In this document: positions 1 through 10,870 of the stretch, piece after piece
Position numbering within the stretch: position 1 is the stretch's first letter
Layout of the letters: each line of letters starts with the position of its first letter
DNA from: Polymyxa betae
Taxonomy: Eukaryota; Endomyxa; Phytomyxea; Plasmodiophorida; Plasmodiophoridae
Reading direction: 5' to 3'
Length of the DNA: 32,930 nucleotides
Assembly (NCBI GenBank): GCA_003693705.1
Contig: RBZT01000446.1
Location: forward strand, 1-32,930
Made by a program: the position numbers and the translations under genes
Notes under the pieces: model-generated
What the model was told of the DNA's origin: nothing
Databases searched by the model: none
What the model saw: only the letters and a program-made list of their open reading frames with translations

Positions 1-378
1 AGGATATGCCCGTGACGGACGGGCAACACACTAAGTGTTGAAGCCTGCAGTGGCAGTCATAATCCGATTACGCGCCCAGTGGAACGTAAGTGGTCGTTCT
101 CATGATTTCTCTAGATCGATCGCTGTACTTCTCGACTTTAATGTTGTTAATGAATTTAATATACTCTCTAAATTGTCGAGTTCTAATAGATCTGATTGAC
201 CCGAAAAGGGACAACAGTATCACGGCAGTTCCGGTCCTCGATTGATCCTGAAATTAATCCGACAAATGGTTGTGAAGTTTTCTCTCAGTCTCCGTTTCTG
301 CGGATCGGTCTTGTCGACAGCATCCTGCTGAGTCTGCAGCCGAGTCGAAGCAGCCGCGTACTCCCCCCCCCCTGGATC
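1..378. other. No gene recognised; 5' flank of F-box/ankyrin gene
   Basis: I see no convincing coding region. The reading frame of the next gene is open back to about position 196, but the first ATG in that frame that is followed by a signal-peptide-like stretch is at 379. A run of ten C residues (363-372) lies immediately before that ATG and may be in the 5' leader. Confidence 0.4.
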
Positions 379-1610
379 ATGTTTCGGCTGACCGTATTGA
401 TGGTGGCTGTGGCCATGACGTCAGCAGCTAGTTCAATAGGCGATCGTCTGAATCCGGACCTTCCTGATGATATTCACGAAGAGATTATCAGTCGAGTGAC
501 GGATCTCGGAGCCCTCGCTCGTGTCAACATCGCATCGAAACAATTCCGTTCTATTGCGAAAGATTCCTTCATACTACGCTCTTTATTTCATCCGAAACTC
601 CCATCCGAACAGATCCCTCTCACAACTCGAACATTTCTGTACGAGGCCAATCTCTCCAGCACTTGTCTGCAGAACATGATCGGTCGCGTGACACCGCAGC
701 AAGCGATGGGCCTGTACGACACACTGAACCGGGCCGGCTGTACGAATGACGACAGCCGGACGCTGCTGCAGCTATTTGCGGAGTGGAATCCGGACGTGTT
801 CTTCGGCACGAGTTGGGTGACGGATCTGTTCCGATCTCCGGCCGTACTGGCCGCCGTCATTTCCGATCGACCAATGCCGCACGGTCCTGTTGGCATTCCA
901 TCGCCTGTGACGGACCTCGTCCGTGACATTGTCTAGAGCCTACCGCTGGGGGACGCCGGCCTATCCCCGCACAAGGTCTCCGAAGTCCGTGAACGGTATC
1001 CGGACCCGTACGACCAACTATTCCCGCACAACGGCGATGTCTCCTGGAAGCTGTTGAACAATCTCTGCGCGTGCCAATGGATCGCGAACGCCGCCGTCGT
1101 GCTGGCTCTGCTGCGCCACGGAATCCGGTTCGATTTCTGCGACCTCGTCCTGACCACGGCTGTCCGTCCGGATCAGATCGAGGACCTTTATCCACTGCTG
1201 GCGCGGCCTGCCATGACCAACCACTCGGACTGGGAACAGTACGTGATCCGGCCGCTGCAGAAACTGATCCGATGGGACCAGTACGACAAGGCGATCGCCC
1301 TGCTGCAGATTCCGGACTTTCTCGATCTGTTTCTCCAGCATAGCTGGGTCTATATGCGTGTATTGAGGGTCGCTATTAAGAAAGGAGCGGTGAAGCTCCT
1401 GGAGATGATAATGTTACAGGACTGTATCGATATCGTTATCAATTCGACGGACCAGGAATCCGGTCGTACTCTCCTGCACTATGCGATCATGTACGACCAG
1501 GATCGGATCCGATCCATGCTGTTGAAAGTACCCAGTATTGATGTTCATATTATGGATAGTTGGGCCTGATTCCTATTCAATATTTGGATGGCCTCCAGTA
1601 TTAATCAACA
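379..1610 (+). pseudogene. Secreted-type F-box plus ankyrin-like protein, broken
   Basis: The chosen ATG at 379 gives a hydrophobic N-terminus (MFRLTVLMVAVAMTSAAS), a plausible signal peptide with an A-x-A/S cleavage site. It is followed by an F-box-like segment starting LPDDIHEEIISRV and continuing to about residue 65 of this start. The same frame is closed by TAG at 934-936, then stays open to 1569 with the same codon style, so I read one gene with a premature stop rather than two genes. The downstream half ends in an ankyrin-like repeat (GRTLLHYAI, then IDVHIMD). The repeat pattern seems to continue in another frame from about 1560 to 1610 (residues GLIPIQYLDG), which suggests a second break near 1560. 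F-box proteins normally act inside cells as SCF ubiquitin-ligase adaptors. A signal peptide on one is unusual and, by inference, fits an effector exported to a host. An assembly error, or stop readthrough, is possible. Confidence 0.6.
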
Positions 1611-3656
1611 ATTCCATACTAATCAGACATTTGTGCAGTAAACGCCATTCTGTATTCTGAATGAAAATCATCCAGATAGCGAATGGCGAGCCCAAAGCCT
1701 TTTGATAAAGGGGCTCAATACTTGGCCGAAATCGCTCTTGAAATGTGCCTCAGAAGAGGCCTCGCTCTTAGCGTTATTCTTGCTCTGAAAGCGATGTAAC
1801 ATGGTTTAGCAGTAGACTGCTGGCAGGCTGCGCAGCAAACCTTCACTCCGAACCAGATGGCTCTATATAAACTGTAGCTGTCATTCGATCACAATCGAGT
1901 CAGTCTTCTTCTCTATAACACCGATATGGGCTCAGTAATTTTTCATTGATTTTTCTTCACTCGAGTGGTGTATTATATGTTTATAGCTGAGCCAATTCTT
2001 GAGCTTTTGGCTCTGTGATTATAAGCCCGCACAAGATCAGCAGAGCGGCAATCTTTACAGCCTGTGAAGTTCGTTTTAACCAGACCAGATCTGTTGGTCA
2101 AATCAGATTCCGATATTCGCTTTCGTCTATCCTGGACATGTTCTGGGGGAAGAATATCTCCCATCGCACTCTTTGATTGGTTAACACTGGTTCTGGTTTT
2201 TCTGGAATTATAAAGGTGTCCTATCAGCAGCCGCATTCGCTTATACAGATATTTGTAACTTCAGAGTAAAAGTCATTAACTTTTTGACTTTTAGCGTCAT
2301 TCTTGGGATACGGCATCCTCACATTCGCTTCTGCTCCAATGCCAATGTTGGGCACTTTCTGACCCGATGCACGATTCAGGAGCCACAACCGAAGCATCTA
2401 TCAATGCATTCAGTAACGCTGAGAGATAGAGCGTCAAGCTCCATTGCGTGGTAGATCTCAGCAGCGAACATTAAAGATTGCTCATCAATCATTCTCCGGT
2501 TGGTTAAAAGCTTCTGATCAACTAATGGTCGTGCTGCCGGCTGCTACTGATCTCATAAAATGAAGTGCAGAGATAGACTTGATCTGAACCCTAAATTTGT
2601 TGTCAACATCGTCCGAAAAAATTTATCTTCTTTTTCATACTGTTTGCAGTAGAAATAACCTCGAAGAACATCTGGTGAAATACAATATTCTCTCCGGACT
2701 CATCTGCGAGATCCTTCGATGTGAAATTGCGAACATGTTTTGCAACCCCATAAGATACATTCGGGTAGTTCCTTCTCTTGGGTTTCCAGTGGTTTGATGA
2801 AATAATGTCTCTGAAAGTTGGCTCACTCGCGAAATCGTTTTCTTCAAGAAAATTGCAACTACTTTTTTTTTCTTCTAAACATCGTTTGTCCGAAAAGGAA
2901 CAATTTAAGACAGCAAACTTTAACGAGATGTCTGGGATCATATTCGGTGTCGCGATCCTTCATTGCACAGTCCAGAGCTTCAGCTGGGGATCAATCCTGA
3001 TTTCTTGGTGTTCGAGGCCTTGAAGAGATTGAATGCGGTCTGCTTTTATAAGAAACATAATAGTGATCCCAGGCCGCACCAAATGCAACAAAGACTTCAT
3101 CTCGTGATGCAGCAACAGACGCACCTCTAACTTCTCTATTACAGCTGAACTGATCCCCTCTAATGCATATATCTTGATGTGAAGGAGTGGCGAGTGCTAA
3201 AACAACTTACCTCTGAAAATGGAAGATTTCTGTTAGCGGATTCCTTTACTGAAATGGAAACGGAATAGGTAAGTTCGCAACATCCCATATTGATGCGGTT
3301 GGAACAATAATAGAAACCAAATTGTGATTTTATGGGATTGATATGACGAAGTAGAACCCTGGTAATAGGTCTCTCAGTAGCAATAAAATACGAAGATGGT
3401 GCCCATGATGTACAAGTCCCTGGATTGCTTCATTAAACGATGTACTGAATCTATTCGCCTGTTCCTATGATCATATTGTTTGTCTAACAGATAATCAATA
3501 GATAGATATTCAGTTCAATATGAGCCCGGATATAGTAAGGCGCATCTGACTGTTGAGATATACGAAGAGATATACGAAATCTCTTGTAGTATCGGTATGA
3601 GCAGAAGGTAATAAGATATCTCTGTATCTTCTGTACGAGAAAAAATATTAAAATAC
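1611..3656. other. About 2 kb without a confident gene
   Basis: AT-rich sequence with many stops. A TATA-like element (CTATATAAAC, about 1862-1871) lies roughly 60 bases before an ATG at 1926 whose frame stops after seven codons; GTAATT, a possible splice donor, follows at once, so a gene with a tiny first exon cannot be excluded. On the minus strand, about 2385-2520 reads as a coding-like stretch (DEQSLMFAAEIYHAMELDA), which I do not recognise. A single telomere-like AACCCTAAA is at 2587-2595. Short ORFs at 2603-2941 (-) and 1973-2236 (-) have no recognisable motif. Confidence 0.35.
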
Positions 3657-4997
3657 TTATTTATCAAGTATAGTAATATTTGTATGTTGTTGTAGATATC
3701 CTTGCATCACCATACTAAATCTATGTCTATTATCTATTTGTACATCTGACATCAGTTGATTCGCTGTTTGCGCTACTACAAACTTCTCAAATGATCTCGG
3801 ACAGGTCGATAAAAATCTCGGCAGAGAATCGCTCTCCATCAGATACAGAATCCGTCGCATCGCATTCCGGAACATATCGGCCTGTAGCGGCCGGGCCAGT
3901 ACGGTGACGGCGCCGTCCCCATCCCGATGAAAACAGGCGCTGAGTTCGGACACGACCTCGTAGGGAAGGTTGACTTCGAGGGGAGCGTCGGGGGCCAGAA
4001 ACCGCCGAAAGATGGAGACGGCCACGGACTCGCGGACGCGGTCGCCGCGTCCGAACTGCGACGCTTCCCGCCAGAACAGCAGGTTCTCGACGGCGAACTC
4101 CCTCTCCAGATGATGCTGAAAGTCCGCGTACCCGTCAGGGTCCAGCAGGAAATGTTCGAGGTTCAGTACGGCGGCGGGCGTGACGCCGGCCGCGGGCTGG
4201 TACGTCTTGCGTAGCGGGATGCCGAACGTCACCAGTATGACGAAGTCCATGGTGAGAGCGGCGGCCATCTGCGGGAGGCCCATCTCGGCCCAGAGTACGA
4301 CAGTGACGCAGTAGACGACAACTCCGAACTTGAGAGCGCCCAACGCGACGCTCAGAATCTGTTTCGATCCGAAGGCGTCCTCGACGATACAGAGACGTCG
4401 GCGTATGAAGAAGATGGAGATGGCCGTGATCGCGATCCGGAACGCGCCCAGATATGGAAGCAGCGGTAACGTGCTGCCGTGTTGGTCGAGTAACGTGAGA
4501 CTTTCTGTAATTCCGTGGATGTTGATTGCATATGCGTATAAAAGATAGACTGCCGATAGTATAACAATTTGTATGAGAATCCAGTATGCCGCGAATTCAT
4601 CTGTGAGCAGGAATTTCAATAGACGGATCTGTTTACGGAGTTGTTGATCTTGTTCTTCCGTTACTGATAACTGTTGTATACGTAACTGGTCACGTGTCTT
4701 ATTAAATGCGATATAGAGCGATAATGCGAATAGAAACATGCCCTCTATGAAGGCGACCGCGAGACTTCCACCCAGAAATGTATCATACCATAGGCCCAGA
4801 TCATCAGCAGCGACGATTCGGACTAATTGATGAATGGAAACCAGTACGGCGATAGTACATAATAACGTCATAAGACGGGGTCGTCGACTTCGAATCGGTT
4901 CCAGATGACGACGACGCCAATACAAAACAGGAATGGCGAATAAGCCCAGGTGCAGGGCCAGCACGACCCAGCAGGCCGCCATCCACGTGCTGTTCAT
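3657..4997 (-). CDS. Seven-transmembrane receptor with C-terminal RGS domain (intronless)
   Basis: 446 residues, intact. Seven hydrophobic segments are visible at about residues 5-27, 41-62, 73-97, 135-160, 178-199, 213-237 and 243-262. A C-terminal RGS domain follows at about 281-407. RGS hallmarks seen include EHFLLDPDGYADF, the ENLLFWREAS helix (304-313), FLAPDAPLEVN (333-343) and the closing helix RRILYLMESDSLPRFL (381-396). This order is that of 7TM-RGS proteins, such as plant AtRGS1 and receptors in some fungi and protists. They sit in the plasma membrane and speed GTP hydrolysis by G-alpha subunits. The start is chosen because TM1 begins four residues after this Met and the upstream frame is unrelated. 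The tail after 407 is polar. It shares architecture with the five-exon gene at 24404-21920 but has no introns, so one of the two may have arisen by retroposition or intron loss. No G-alpha gene is in the window. Confidence 0.9.
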   Translation of the reverse strand: MNSTWMAACWVVLALHLGLFAIPVLYWRRRHLEPIRSRRPRLMTLLCTIAVLVSIHQLVRIVAADDLGLWYDTFLGGSLAVAFIEGMFLFALSLYIAFNKTRDQLRIQQLSVTEEQDQQLRKQIRLLKFLLTDEFAAYWILIQIVILSAVYLLYAYAINIHGITESLTLLDQHGSTLPLLPYLGAFRIAITAISIFFIRRRLCIVEDAFGSKQILSVALGALKFGVVVYCVTVVLWAEMGLPQMAAALTMDFVILVTFGIPLRKTYQPAAGVTPAAVLNLEHFLLDPDGYADFQHHLEREFAVENLLFWREASQFGRGDRVRESVAVSIFRRFLAPDAPLEVNLPYEVVSELSACFHRDGDGAVTVLARPLQADMFRNAMRRILYLMESDSLPRFLSTCPRSFEKFVVAQTANQLMSDVQIDNRHRFSMVMQGYLQQHTNITILDK

Positions 4998-5087
4998 AAC
5001 CGGGCTGTCATTGAAGATCTGACGTAATATAGGGGAAAGACGTTAGGTACGGCCCGACCCGATTTGATCTAATGACGGCGGCAATCC

Positions 5088-5110
5088 AAAACCCTAACCC
5101 TAAACCCTAG
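5088..5110 (+). repeat. Interstitial telomere-like tract
   Basis: Two CCCTAA-type units and one CCCTAAA-type unit followed by CCCTAG, on the plus strand. It lies about 90 bases 5' of the ATG of the intronless 7TM-RGS gene, which reads on the opposite strand, so it falls in that gene's promoter or leader. The mix of 6- and 7-base units is seen directly; any regulatory (telo-box) role is inference. A shorter relative, GGGTTTAGG, is at 5329-5337. Confidence 0.75.
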
Positions 5111-5335
5111 CCCGGATCTGACAAGAACGTTAACGTCATAGACGGTATCTGCCAGCATGACTCGGATACGGACAGATCCCATGGGCCAGTGCGCGGATCA
5201 GAGGCGGGACGGGGATCGTGCCCGCAGTCTTAACACGAGTACTGCGGAAAGAAAACAATGTTGTCAGTGCCCTGTCGAATGGCGTCATCGCGATTGATCG
5301 CAGGAAGGGCGGAAAATGCCTGTTTATTGGGTTTA

Positions 5336-6290
5336 GGTTACAGCTGATTGATTAATTTGTAGAATTCTGCGCCTGTTGGTCCTCGCATGCTCTTTCCATT
5401 TGCTTTATTGTATTCAGCTCTGGTTTTCTTAAAGAGTTTTCGGAACTCTTTCTGTAACCTGACGTATTTCTCGGTATGGGGCTTCGCAGTGTCTTGGTTG
5501 CGCCTACGAGCTTTCCCAATTGCTCTACGTGCTTTGTTTTGAAGACGTTCCGCTTTCTTAAGCTGTGGTGTCCAAATTTAATAGGTTTATGCTTTATCGT
5601 TTTGTATGAGACAGATTTCTTCAGGATTTCGTTGATTTAGTCGAGAGCGAAAGCATCATTGCTCGTTTGATTATTGCCTCTCATAGATTCTGTAACGTTT
5701 TCTGAATAAATTCTGATTTGTAGTTTTTGGTTCGATTGCTTGCTGCATATGGATCTCGATCTAATTTAATCTTGGTTTGTGCAGGAGTGTGATCGCTATT
5801 AAGTTTTGGTATCACTTTATGTTTGATTACATTGTCTTACGCTGTATCATTAGCCATTGTAATATCTAATGTGTTGTTCTCTCTGGTAGGTGTGTGTCTG
5901 TCATTCACTAAGTTTAAGTTGAGTAGAACTTCGTCTAGATACGTGTGTGTTTCTCCATAGTTGATTCCGAACCTTTCATCAACGGGTATTCAGATCTCCG
6001 ATAAGCATTATTTTTGTGAGTTGAGTTACATTAATCCTTTCTTTAATGAATAAAACCAGATGTTTCCAATAGGTTTTTCTGGAGCTACTGTAGTTCGTTG
6101 TTATATATATATTTGCAATGTGTGAGAATTCTTTCATGTTTTCTATCTAAATGTGTAGTGATTTTTTGAGGCCCTTCCTCGAGAAAATTGCGCTCTGTCA
6201 GTCGCTGTTGCTATGGATATAATTCGGGAAACCTCTTATGTTCTGGATTGCCCAAGTTCTGATATGCATAGGATGTCATATTGACGTTTA
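5336..6290 (-). pseudogene. LINE (non-LTR retrotransposon) endonuclease fragment
   Basis: Read on the minus strand, conserved blocks of an APE-type (EEP) endonuclease appear in order: DILCISELG near 6260-6280; then about 6110-5985 a block with IANIYIT and ending LIGDLNTR (GDxN catalytic motif); TRENNTLDITMAN at about 5850-5890; LNSDHTP (the SDH motif) at about 5780-5800. After this comes a basic linker typical of the stretch between endonuclease and reverse transcriptase (KKAERLQNKARRAIGKARR and the following residues, 5575-5336). Stops interrupt it right after GDLNTR, after the NDTA block, and near 5690. No reverse transcriptase is visible downstream, so this is a truncated, inactive copy. 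The function in a live element would be target-DNA nicking for target-primed reverse transcription. Confidence 0.7.
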
Positions 6291-6699
6291 GAATAAAAAA
6301 GCTCAAGCAGGGATCGTTTTTCAAAGTTCAGCTGAACAGGCCTTTCATTGAAGTATTTTCACTGAGTATTGATTATATTCGAATTCGTCCGGTGGGTGTG
6401 CCATATGGTTCGAGATCGAAATTTCGATTGGCGGATTCCGTCTCTCGTTGTCAATCTGCAATCTGCATGCTACTAAAATAGTCTGTTATATTCGTTTGTT
6501 GTTGGTGGTGGGGGGGTTGTCCGTCCCATTTCCAGGAGAGGGCAGCCTATAGATCCTGTCTTTAGTTTCTTTTGTGCGATGATCGTATGAGGCCATTATT
6601 GCATTCTGCAAAACCAAATTGTGTATTATGGCAGTTTTGCTGTTATTGCCAATACTCCTGTATGTATTGGATTTCAAAGCATTTATAAAACATATGTTT

Positions 6700-7560
6700 C
6701 CAAAAGTAACACATTGTGGCGAACTATGATCAGCATTTGCCGTGCTGCTATGTGGTCTGACCACGCGATAATTGTTGTTGTATATCTGTATGGTTCCTTT
6801 CGCCACCATTTGTTCCACTTGCGATTCGTTTTCGTAGACCAGGGTCATCGACCCCCACACCGGTGTTTTGGAAGATGTCGTAAACCCGCTTGACGACCTC
6901 CAGTTTCTCGACTGTCGACTTGCATTTCGCCAGCTGTTTTCGATCCTCGATGTCGAACGACGCGTTCAAGCGTCGGCGTTTCGGTGGCGGTCTGCGTGTG
7001 TTGACGAATTAATCCTCGGAGACGTCCGCGTTCTGGGCCACGACAACCGCTGCGACAGCAGCCCGGGAATACTTCTGGGCGAGAGCCCGGGTGATCTCGT
7101 TCGCGATCTCTACAAGTCCTGCTTCAGCGACCTTGTCGAACAGCTTCTGTAGATCACGTCCGAATCGTCGCAGACGTCGTAGTGAATGATCGCCTTGCTC
7201 AGCTCGATCGCGTTAGGCTGTTCACGGGCCTCCAGGACGTTTTGCGCCAACTTGCGTTCCACAATTTAAACTTGGTCGCCAGCAATAGAAAGTCGATATG
7301 ATCCAGCGCGTTTATGGGCGCCACTTGAATTTATATCTCAGCAAATCGTCACTGTAACGCTCGAAGGAACCAGTTTCTTTGTGAAAATATCCATACGGGG
7401 CCAGCACGATTCCGATTCGAAGCATTCGCCATTGTGATGTGAACAGGCGTCCCCTCCGGCAGCATTTTGTAATCGGAATAGGCCATAATACAATCGGCGC
7501 TCACGGACGGGCAGAACTCGTGAGGCCTCTCTCGCTTATAATAATTGACGACTCAAAATC
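6700..7560 (-). pseudogene. Degraded protein-coding region, function unknown
   Basis: Minus-strand reading gives a chain of coding-like segments in shifting frames: a block with DYKMLPEGTPVHIT near 7450; LAPYGYFHKETGSFERYSDD at about 7405-7345; INALDHIDFLLLATKFK at about 7320-7270; VERKLAQNVLEAREQPN from about 7263 onward; DLQKLFDKVAEAGLVEIANE at about 7152-7093. After a TAA at about 7007 comes a basic stretch (PPPKRRRLNA) and then EDRKQLAKCKSTVEKLEVV, down to about 6850. An adjacent open frame continues at 6486-6860. The region is markedly richer in GC than its flanks, as expected of old coding DNA. At least three frame changes and one stop are needed, so it is a pseudogene or a badly assembled gene. 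I recognise no family. It may be the 3' part of the gene whose duplicated exon lies at 7683-8232. Confidence 0.4.
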
Positions 7561-7618
7561 TCAATCCATGGCTTTATAATGGGTTTGATATTTCTTGTTA
7601 GAGCTTACCGCCAATGGA

Positions 7619-8397
7619 CGGATCTCGAAGAGAGAGGTGGTCTCCACACCACTATAACGGCAGACGCGCCCTAACCATGTACCTCATCATGCTGTCCAAA
7701 GAGCTGAACATCTTGCTGTTTGGGATCGGTTGCCTTGATCTCCAGAAGAGACTCTGAGATCGCATCGGCAAGTTCCCCGATTTGCAGTAGCATGAGTTCC
7801 TGCTCTTCCCGCCATGTGGACAGGAGGGCAGCGAACCGTTGCAGAGAATTGCGTTGGTGGCGAGAGTCCATGATCTGAAACTTGGATGTTGATGAACGCG
7901 AGTCGATTTCAGAATGAGATCTGCGAGCCGGAGATGGCCCGAGGTATGGCCGCACGAAAATGCCGCCACGGACGGATCCCGAAGAAAGAAGTGGTCTCCA
8001 CACCAATATAACGGCAGACGCGCCATAACCATGTACCTCATCATCCTGTCCAAAAATCTGAACATCTTGCTGTTGGGGATCTGTTGCCTCGATCTCCAGT
8101 AGAGACTCTGAGATCGCATCGGCAAGTTCGATCCCCGATTTGCAGTTGCATGAGTTCCTGCCCTTCCCGCCATGTGAACAGGAGGGCAGCGAACCTTTGC
8201 AGAAAATTGCGTTGGTGGCGAGGGTCCATGATCTGAAACATGGATGTTGATGAACGCGAGTCGAATTCAGAATGAGATCTGCGAGCCGGAGATGGCCCGA
8301 GGTATGGTTGCACGAAAATGCCGCCACGGACGGATCCCGAAGAGAGAAGTGGTTTCCACACCACTATAACGGCAGACGCGCCATAACCATGTCCAAC
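7619..8397. repeat. Tandem duplication, period about 355 bp, 2.2 copies
   Basis: The motif ACGGATCTCGAAG or ACGGATCCCGAAG starts at 7619, 7972 and 8330, giving periods of 353 and 358. The first two units are nearly identical over their length; the third is partial and stops near 8397, where unrelated sequence begins. Each full unit contains one complete candidate exon plus flanking intron on the minus strand. Confidence 0.85.
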
Positions 8398-8642
8398 TGC
8401 TCGGAGACATAGCGCTCCTGCTCCTCGGATAACAAATCCATTGTCCGGGAATGTTGGTACGCGATCACGTCGAATCTCCTCCTTAAACGGCACCAAGGCC
8501 GGTCCAGCAGCTGCTCGAGACAGCGGAAGCGGGGCAGTAATAACGTCAGCGCATGTGCATGGATTAACGAGGGCTCCCTCTCTCTTCTGATCTCGCAGAC
8601 TTCATCCCCGGGTTCGATAGGGTTCAACCGGGGTTCAACCAC
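7683..8642 (-). pseudogene. Coiled-coil-like gene fragment with a tandemly duplicated exon
   Basis: Within each tandem unit the minus strand shows an acceptor (TTTCAG, followed by ATCATGGAC) and a donor (GATGAG, then GTACATGG) bounding an open segment. The copy nearer the 3' end of the gene, 7874-7683, is 192 nt, phase 0 at both ends, and encodes a charged, leucine-rich helix-like stretch (QRFAALLSTWREEQELMLLQ). The other copy, 8232-8037, is 196 nt because of a four-base insertion (GATC, about 8129-8134), which breaks its frame. A preceding open segment (8642-8391) encodes a similar acidic helix (MDLLSEEQERYVSEQLD), but its junction lacks a GT donor. Exon duplication is what the sequence shows. 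The idea that this joins the degraded region at 6700-7560 into one gene is inference. I do not recognise the protein. Confidence 0.45.
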
Positions 8643-8650
8643 GACTCTAG

Positions 8651-9097
8651 ATAGGAAAAGGTCTTTAGTTACATACCGAACAACTGTAATATAGGGTTGT
8701 GATAGTGATAGACAAAAGGCCCTTCAACGTTCTGGAAAACCGATGGAGCGTTCGGTTTTACCAAATGACGGTAAGATTTACATGTCATGGACAGATCGAA
8801 TGGAATTAACGGCAATCCTAGCGCCTGGGGAGTGAAAACAATCGGTGCCCGAAAATTGCAAAGCGTGGATTGGATTTAGAGACATTGACGGGAAAGTTGT
8901 GTCAGATGAGCCTGCTTCGGAACCGAACACAACAGGAAACTGTAGGCCTGACTCAATTATGAGTCAAAAATTTTCAGATTACAACGTCGTCGGTACCGGT
9001 ATCAATGAGAACATTGTCAACAAGACCGCGATTGAAGCTCCCGTCGGTTGAATCGAGCAGCTGGCATAAAGACGACGGCAGTTACCGATGCTGGCAA
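8651..9097. other. No confident gene
   Basis: Short open frames on both strands without motifs. A minus-strand segment at about 9063-8973 (beginning LLDSTDGSFNRG, after a CAG acceptor-like site) could be a further exon of the ORF at 9493-9098, joined through a possible donor GGAG/GTGGAC near 9120. I cannot confirm this. Confidence 0.3.
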
Positions 9098-9493
9098 TTA
9101 GGCAATAGCAGCGGCTTGTCCACCTCCCATCGGATTGAAGTCCATTCCCAGGCGAATCGAGAAAGAGATCTTTGTACCGGTCATGTGCGAGGAGTTAATT
9201 ACTTCTAAAAGCTGCAACACTGAACGTTCCCCGCAAACATTCGACCAGCTTTCAGGCTTAATCAGTAACCAACTTCCAAATAATTCTGGATGGTCGGTTA
9301 TTCGACTTGGTCGCAGCACGGTCATGTAAATTTCAAACGTGCTTATCAATGGCTCCGGAATCTGTGTTCGTGCGGCAGCCTTAGCGCGAAGTTCTTCAGC
9401 CAGCGGAAACAGTTCGGGGAATATCGGTAGCCGTGGTCGGTCTTGGCGAGTAGGATGAGATGGTTGCTCAGACGATTGGGCAGGCCCAGACAT
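9098..9493 (-). CDS. Hypothetical protein
   Basis: 131 residues from the ATG at 9493. The N-terminal 30 residues are rich in Ser, Pro, Gln and Arg. A mixed hydrophobic and charged middle follows (FPELFPLAEELRAKAAART), and the protein ends GMDFNPMGGGQAAAIA. No signal peptide or transmembrane segment is visible. Composition looks coding rather than random, but I recognise no family. It could be one exon of a larger gene, because GGAG/GTGGAC near its end resembles a splice donor. It stands alone between gene-poor stretches. Confidence 0.35.
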   Translation of the reverse strand: MSGPAQSSEQPSHPTRQDRPRLPIFPELFPLAEELRAKAAARTQIPEPLISTFEIYMTVLRPSRITDHPELFGSWLLIKPESWSNVCGERSVLQLLEVINSSHMTGTKISFSIRLGMDFNPMGGGQAAAIA

Positions 9494-10870
9494 TAGACTC
9501 AGGTTGTTGAATGACAAAAAAATGCGAACCCCGATTTGTCGTCTGGTCTCCTACTGAAAGCGGAGGTCTTACGGACAAATTGAGTAGGATTTACTTCCGA
9601 TGGATTCCAGGACCCAAAATCTCGTCCAGGCCGGCCAAGGCAGCTCCGTAATTCCTGAAGCCGGACGGTGACTTATACAATTGCCGCCGTCTCAGTCCCC
9701 ATTTGGGGTCCGGATCATCACCAGCAGACGGCCTGGTGCCTGCTCGACGGCCTTTTCAACTTAGACTGGATTCGATCCGAGTACAGTTTGCTGATCTACG
9801 CCAACAGGCGGAAATTTCCAAACCTTAGACCTGAAGTAGTCCGTCATACAGCCTTCACATCTTCATGCGATCCTACTTCCTGTTATTCGGACATAGATGA
9901 ACCTGAGAAGCAATACAGTGTATTTAGGATGTCGTTACCCTCGAATTCTGTTAATATCAGATGATGCTTGATTAAATCTGCTATCATTTTAGGCCCTGAT
10001 TTTCGTATGCAATTCAGCATCAAATGGATCCCAGATTTTCCGAAAGTTCTGATTGTAATGACGTGTTATATCATCTGCAAACAAATACACCAGTTTATCC
10101 AGGGACAAATCTTATGCAATCCTGTAAATATCAGGATTAATTCTCATTATTCATAAGATTACTATAACATGGCATTAACAAGGAGGCATGGTTGAGCCTC
10201 GCGATGCTGCATTGATAGAATTAACTGTTCAATAAGCTCATGTTAACGGAACTGATGAGTGACACAGAAGAATGAATTTCAATGCTGCTTTCTCCAATCC
10301 AGTTAATATGGATCCCGTGTTATATCAAGCATGGATTTGTCTGTTCTGTTCATCGGAAATGAACATTGAATTTGGCCAGTTTTGTAACAAGAAAGTGAAA
10401 GGGCGTTTATTGGGGGCCTTTCTCAGATTTATTAGATCAATCGAGAGTTAGCTGTCGTTCATAAGTCAAAGATTGAGCTACGCGCAACATATAGCAATAA
10501 ACAGTCGATTTTTTTCTCAAGATCCCGGGATCTGAGTTAGATTTCCGGATTTGAAATCTCCTTAAACAAGGCCATTTTCTGTCTAATATGATATCAGAGA
10601 TGAAGAAAAGGCCTTTCTATGAAATCTTGTTTGACCTGCCTTGTAGGCGCAGGGACGCCTCTGGACTACCATCGCATTAAAAGCATTTTCGCAGATGATA
10701 AATTCGTCGTCTTCTTGTATCAACCATTGGCTGGAAGGGATTCGGGGCCAATACGATACGCCTTTTAATAGATTCCGATAGCGTCTTTGCAATGTCGGGA
10801 TGCATGGTTTTGGTGAATTAAGAAAACAAGTGTCAAGAAATGTGAGACCTCCCTGCGCTGCCAGTCACGC

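Noticed and set aside
1054-1569. Separate gene starting at a TTG
   Set aside because: It is in the same frame as 379-936 and separated only by one TAG, with open coding-like sequence between; one broken gene is simpler.
1689-1716. Hairpin (GAGCCC..GGGGCTC) as an RNA gene or terminator
   Set aside because: Short and imperfect, with no supporting neighbour; such stems are common by chance.
3927-4214. Plus-strand ORF opposite the intronless RGS gene
   Set aside because: It lies wholly antisense to the RGS domain, whose conserved motifs explain the open frame.
7619-8397. CRISPR-like array
   Set aside because: The repeat unit is about 355 bp with no short spacers and contains splice-site-bounded coding sequence; it is a tandem duplication.
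8610-8640. Possible tRNA B-box (GGGTTCGAT)
   Set aside because: No A-box at proper distance upstream and no cloverleaf pairing that I can draw.
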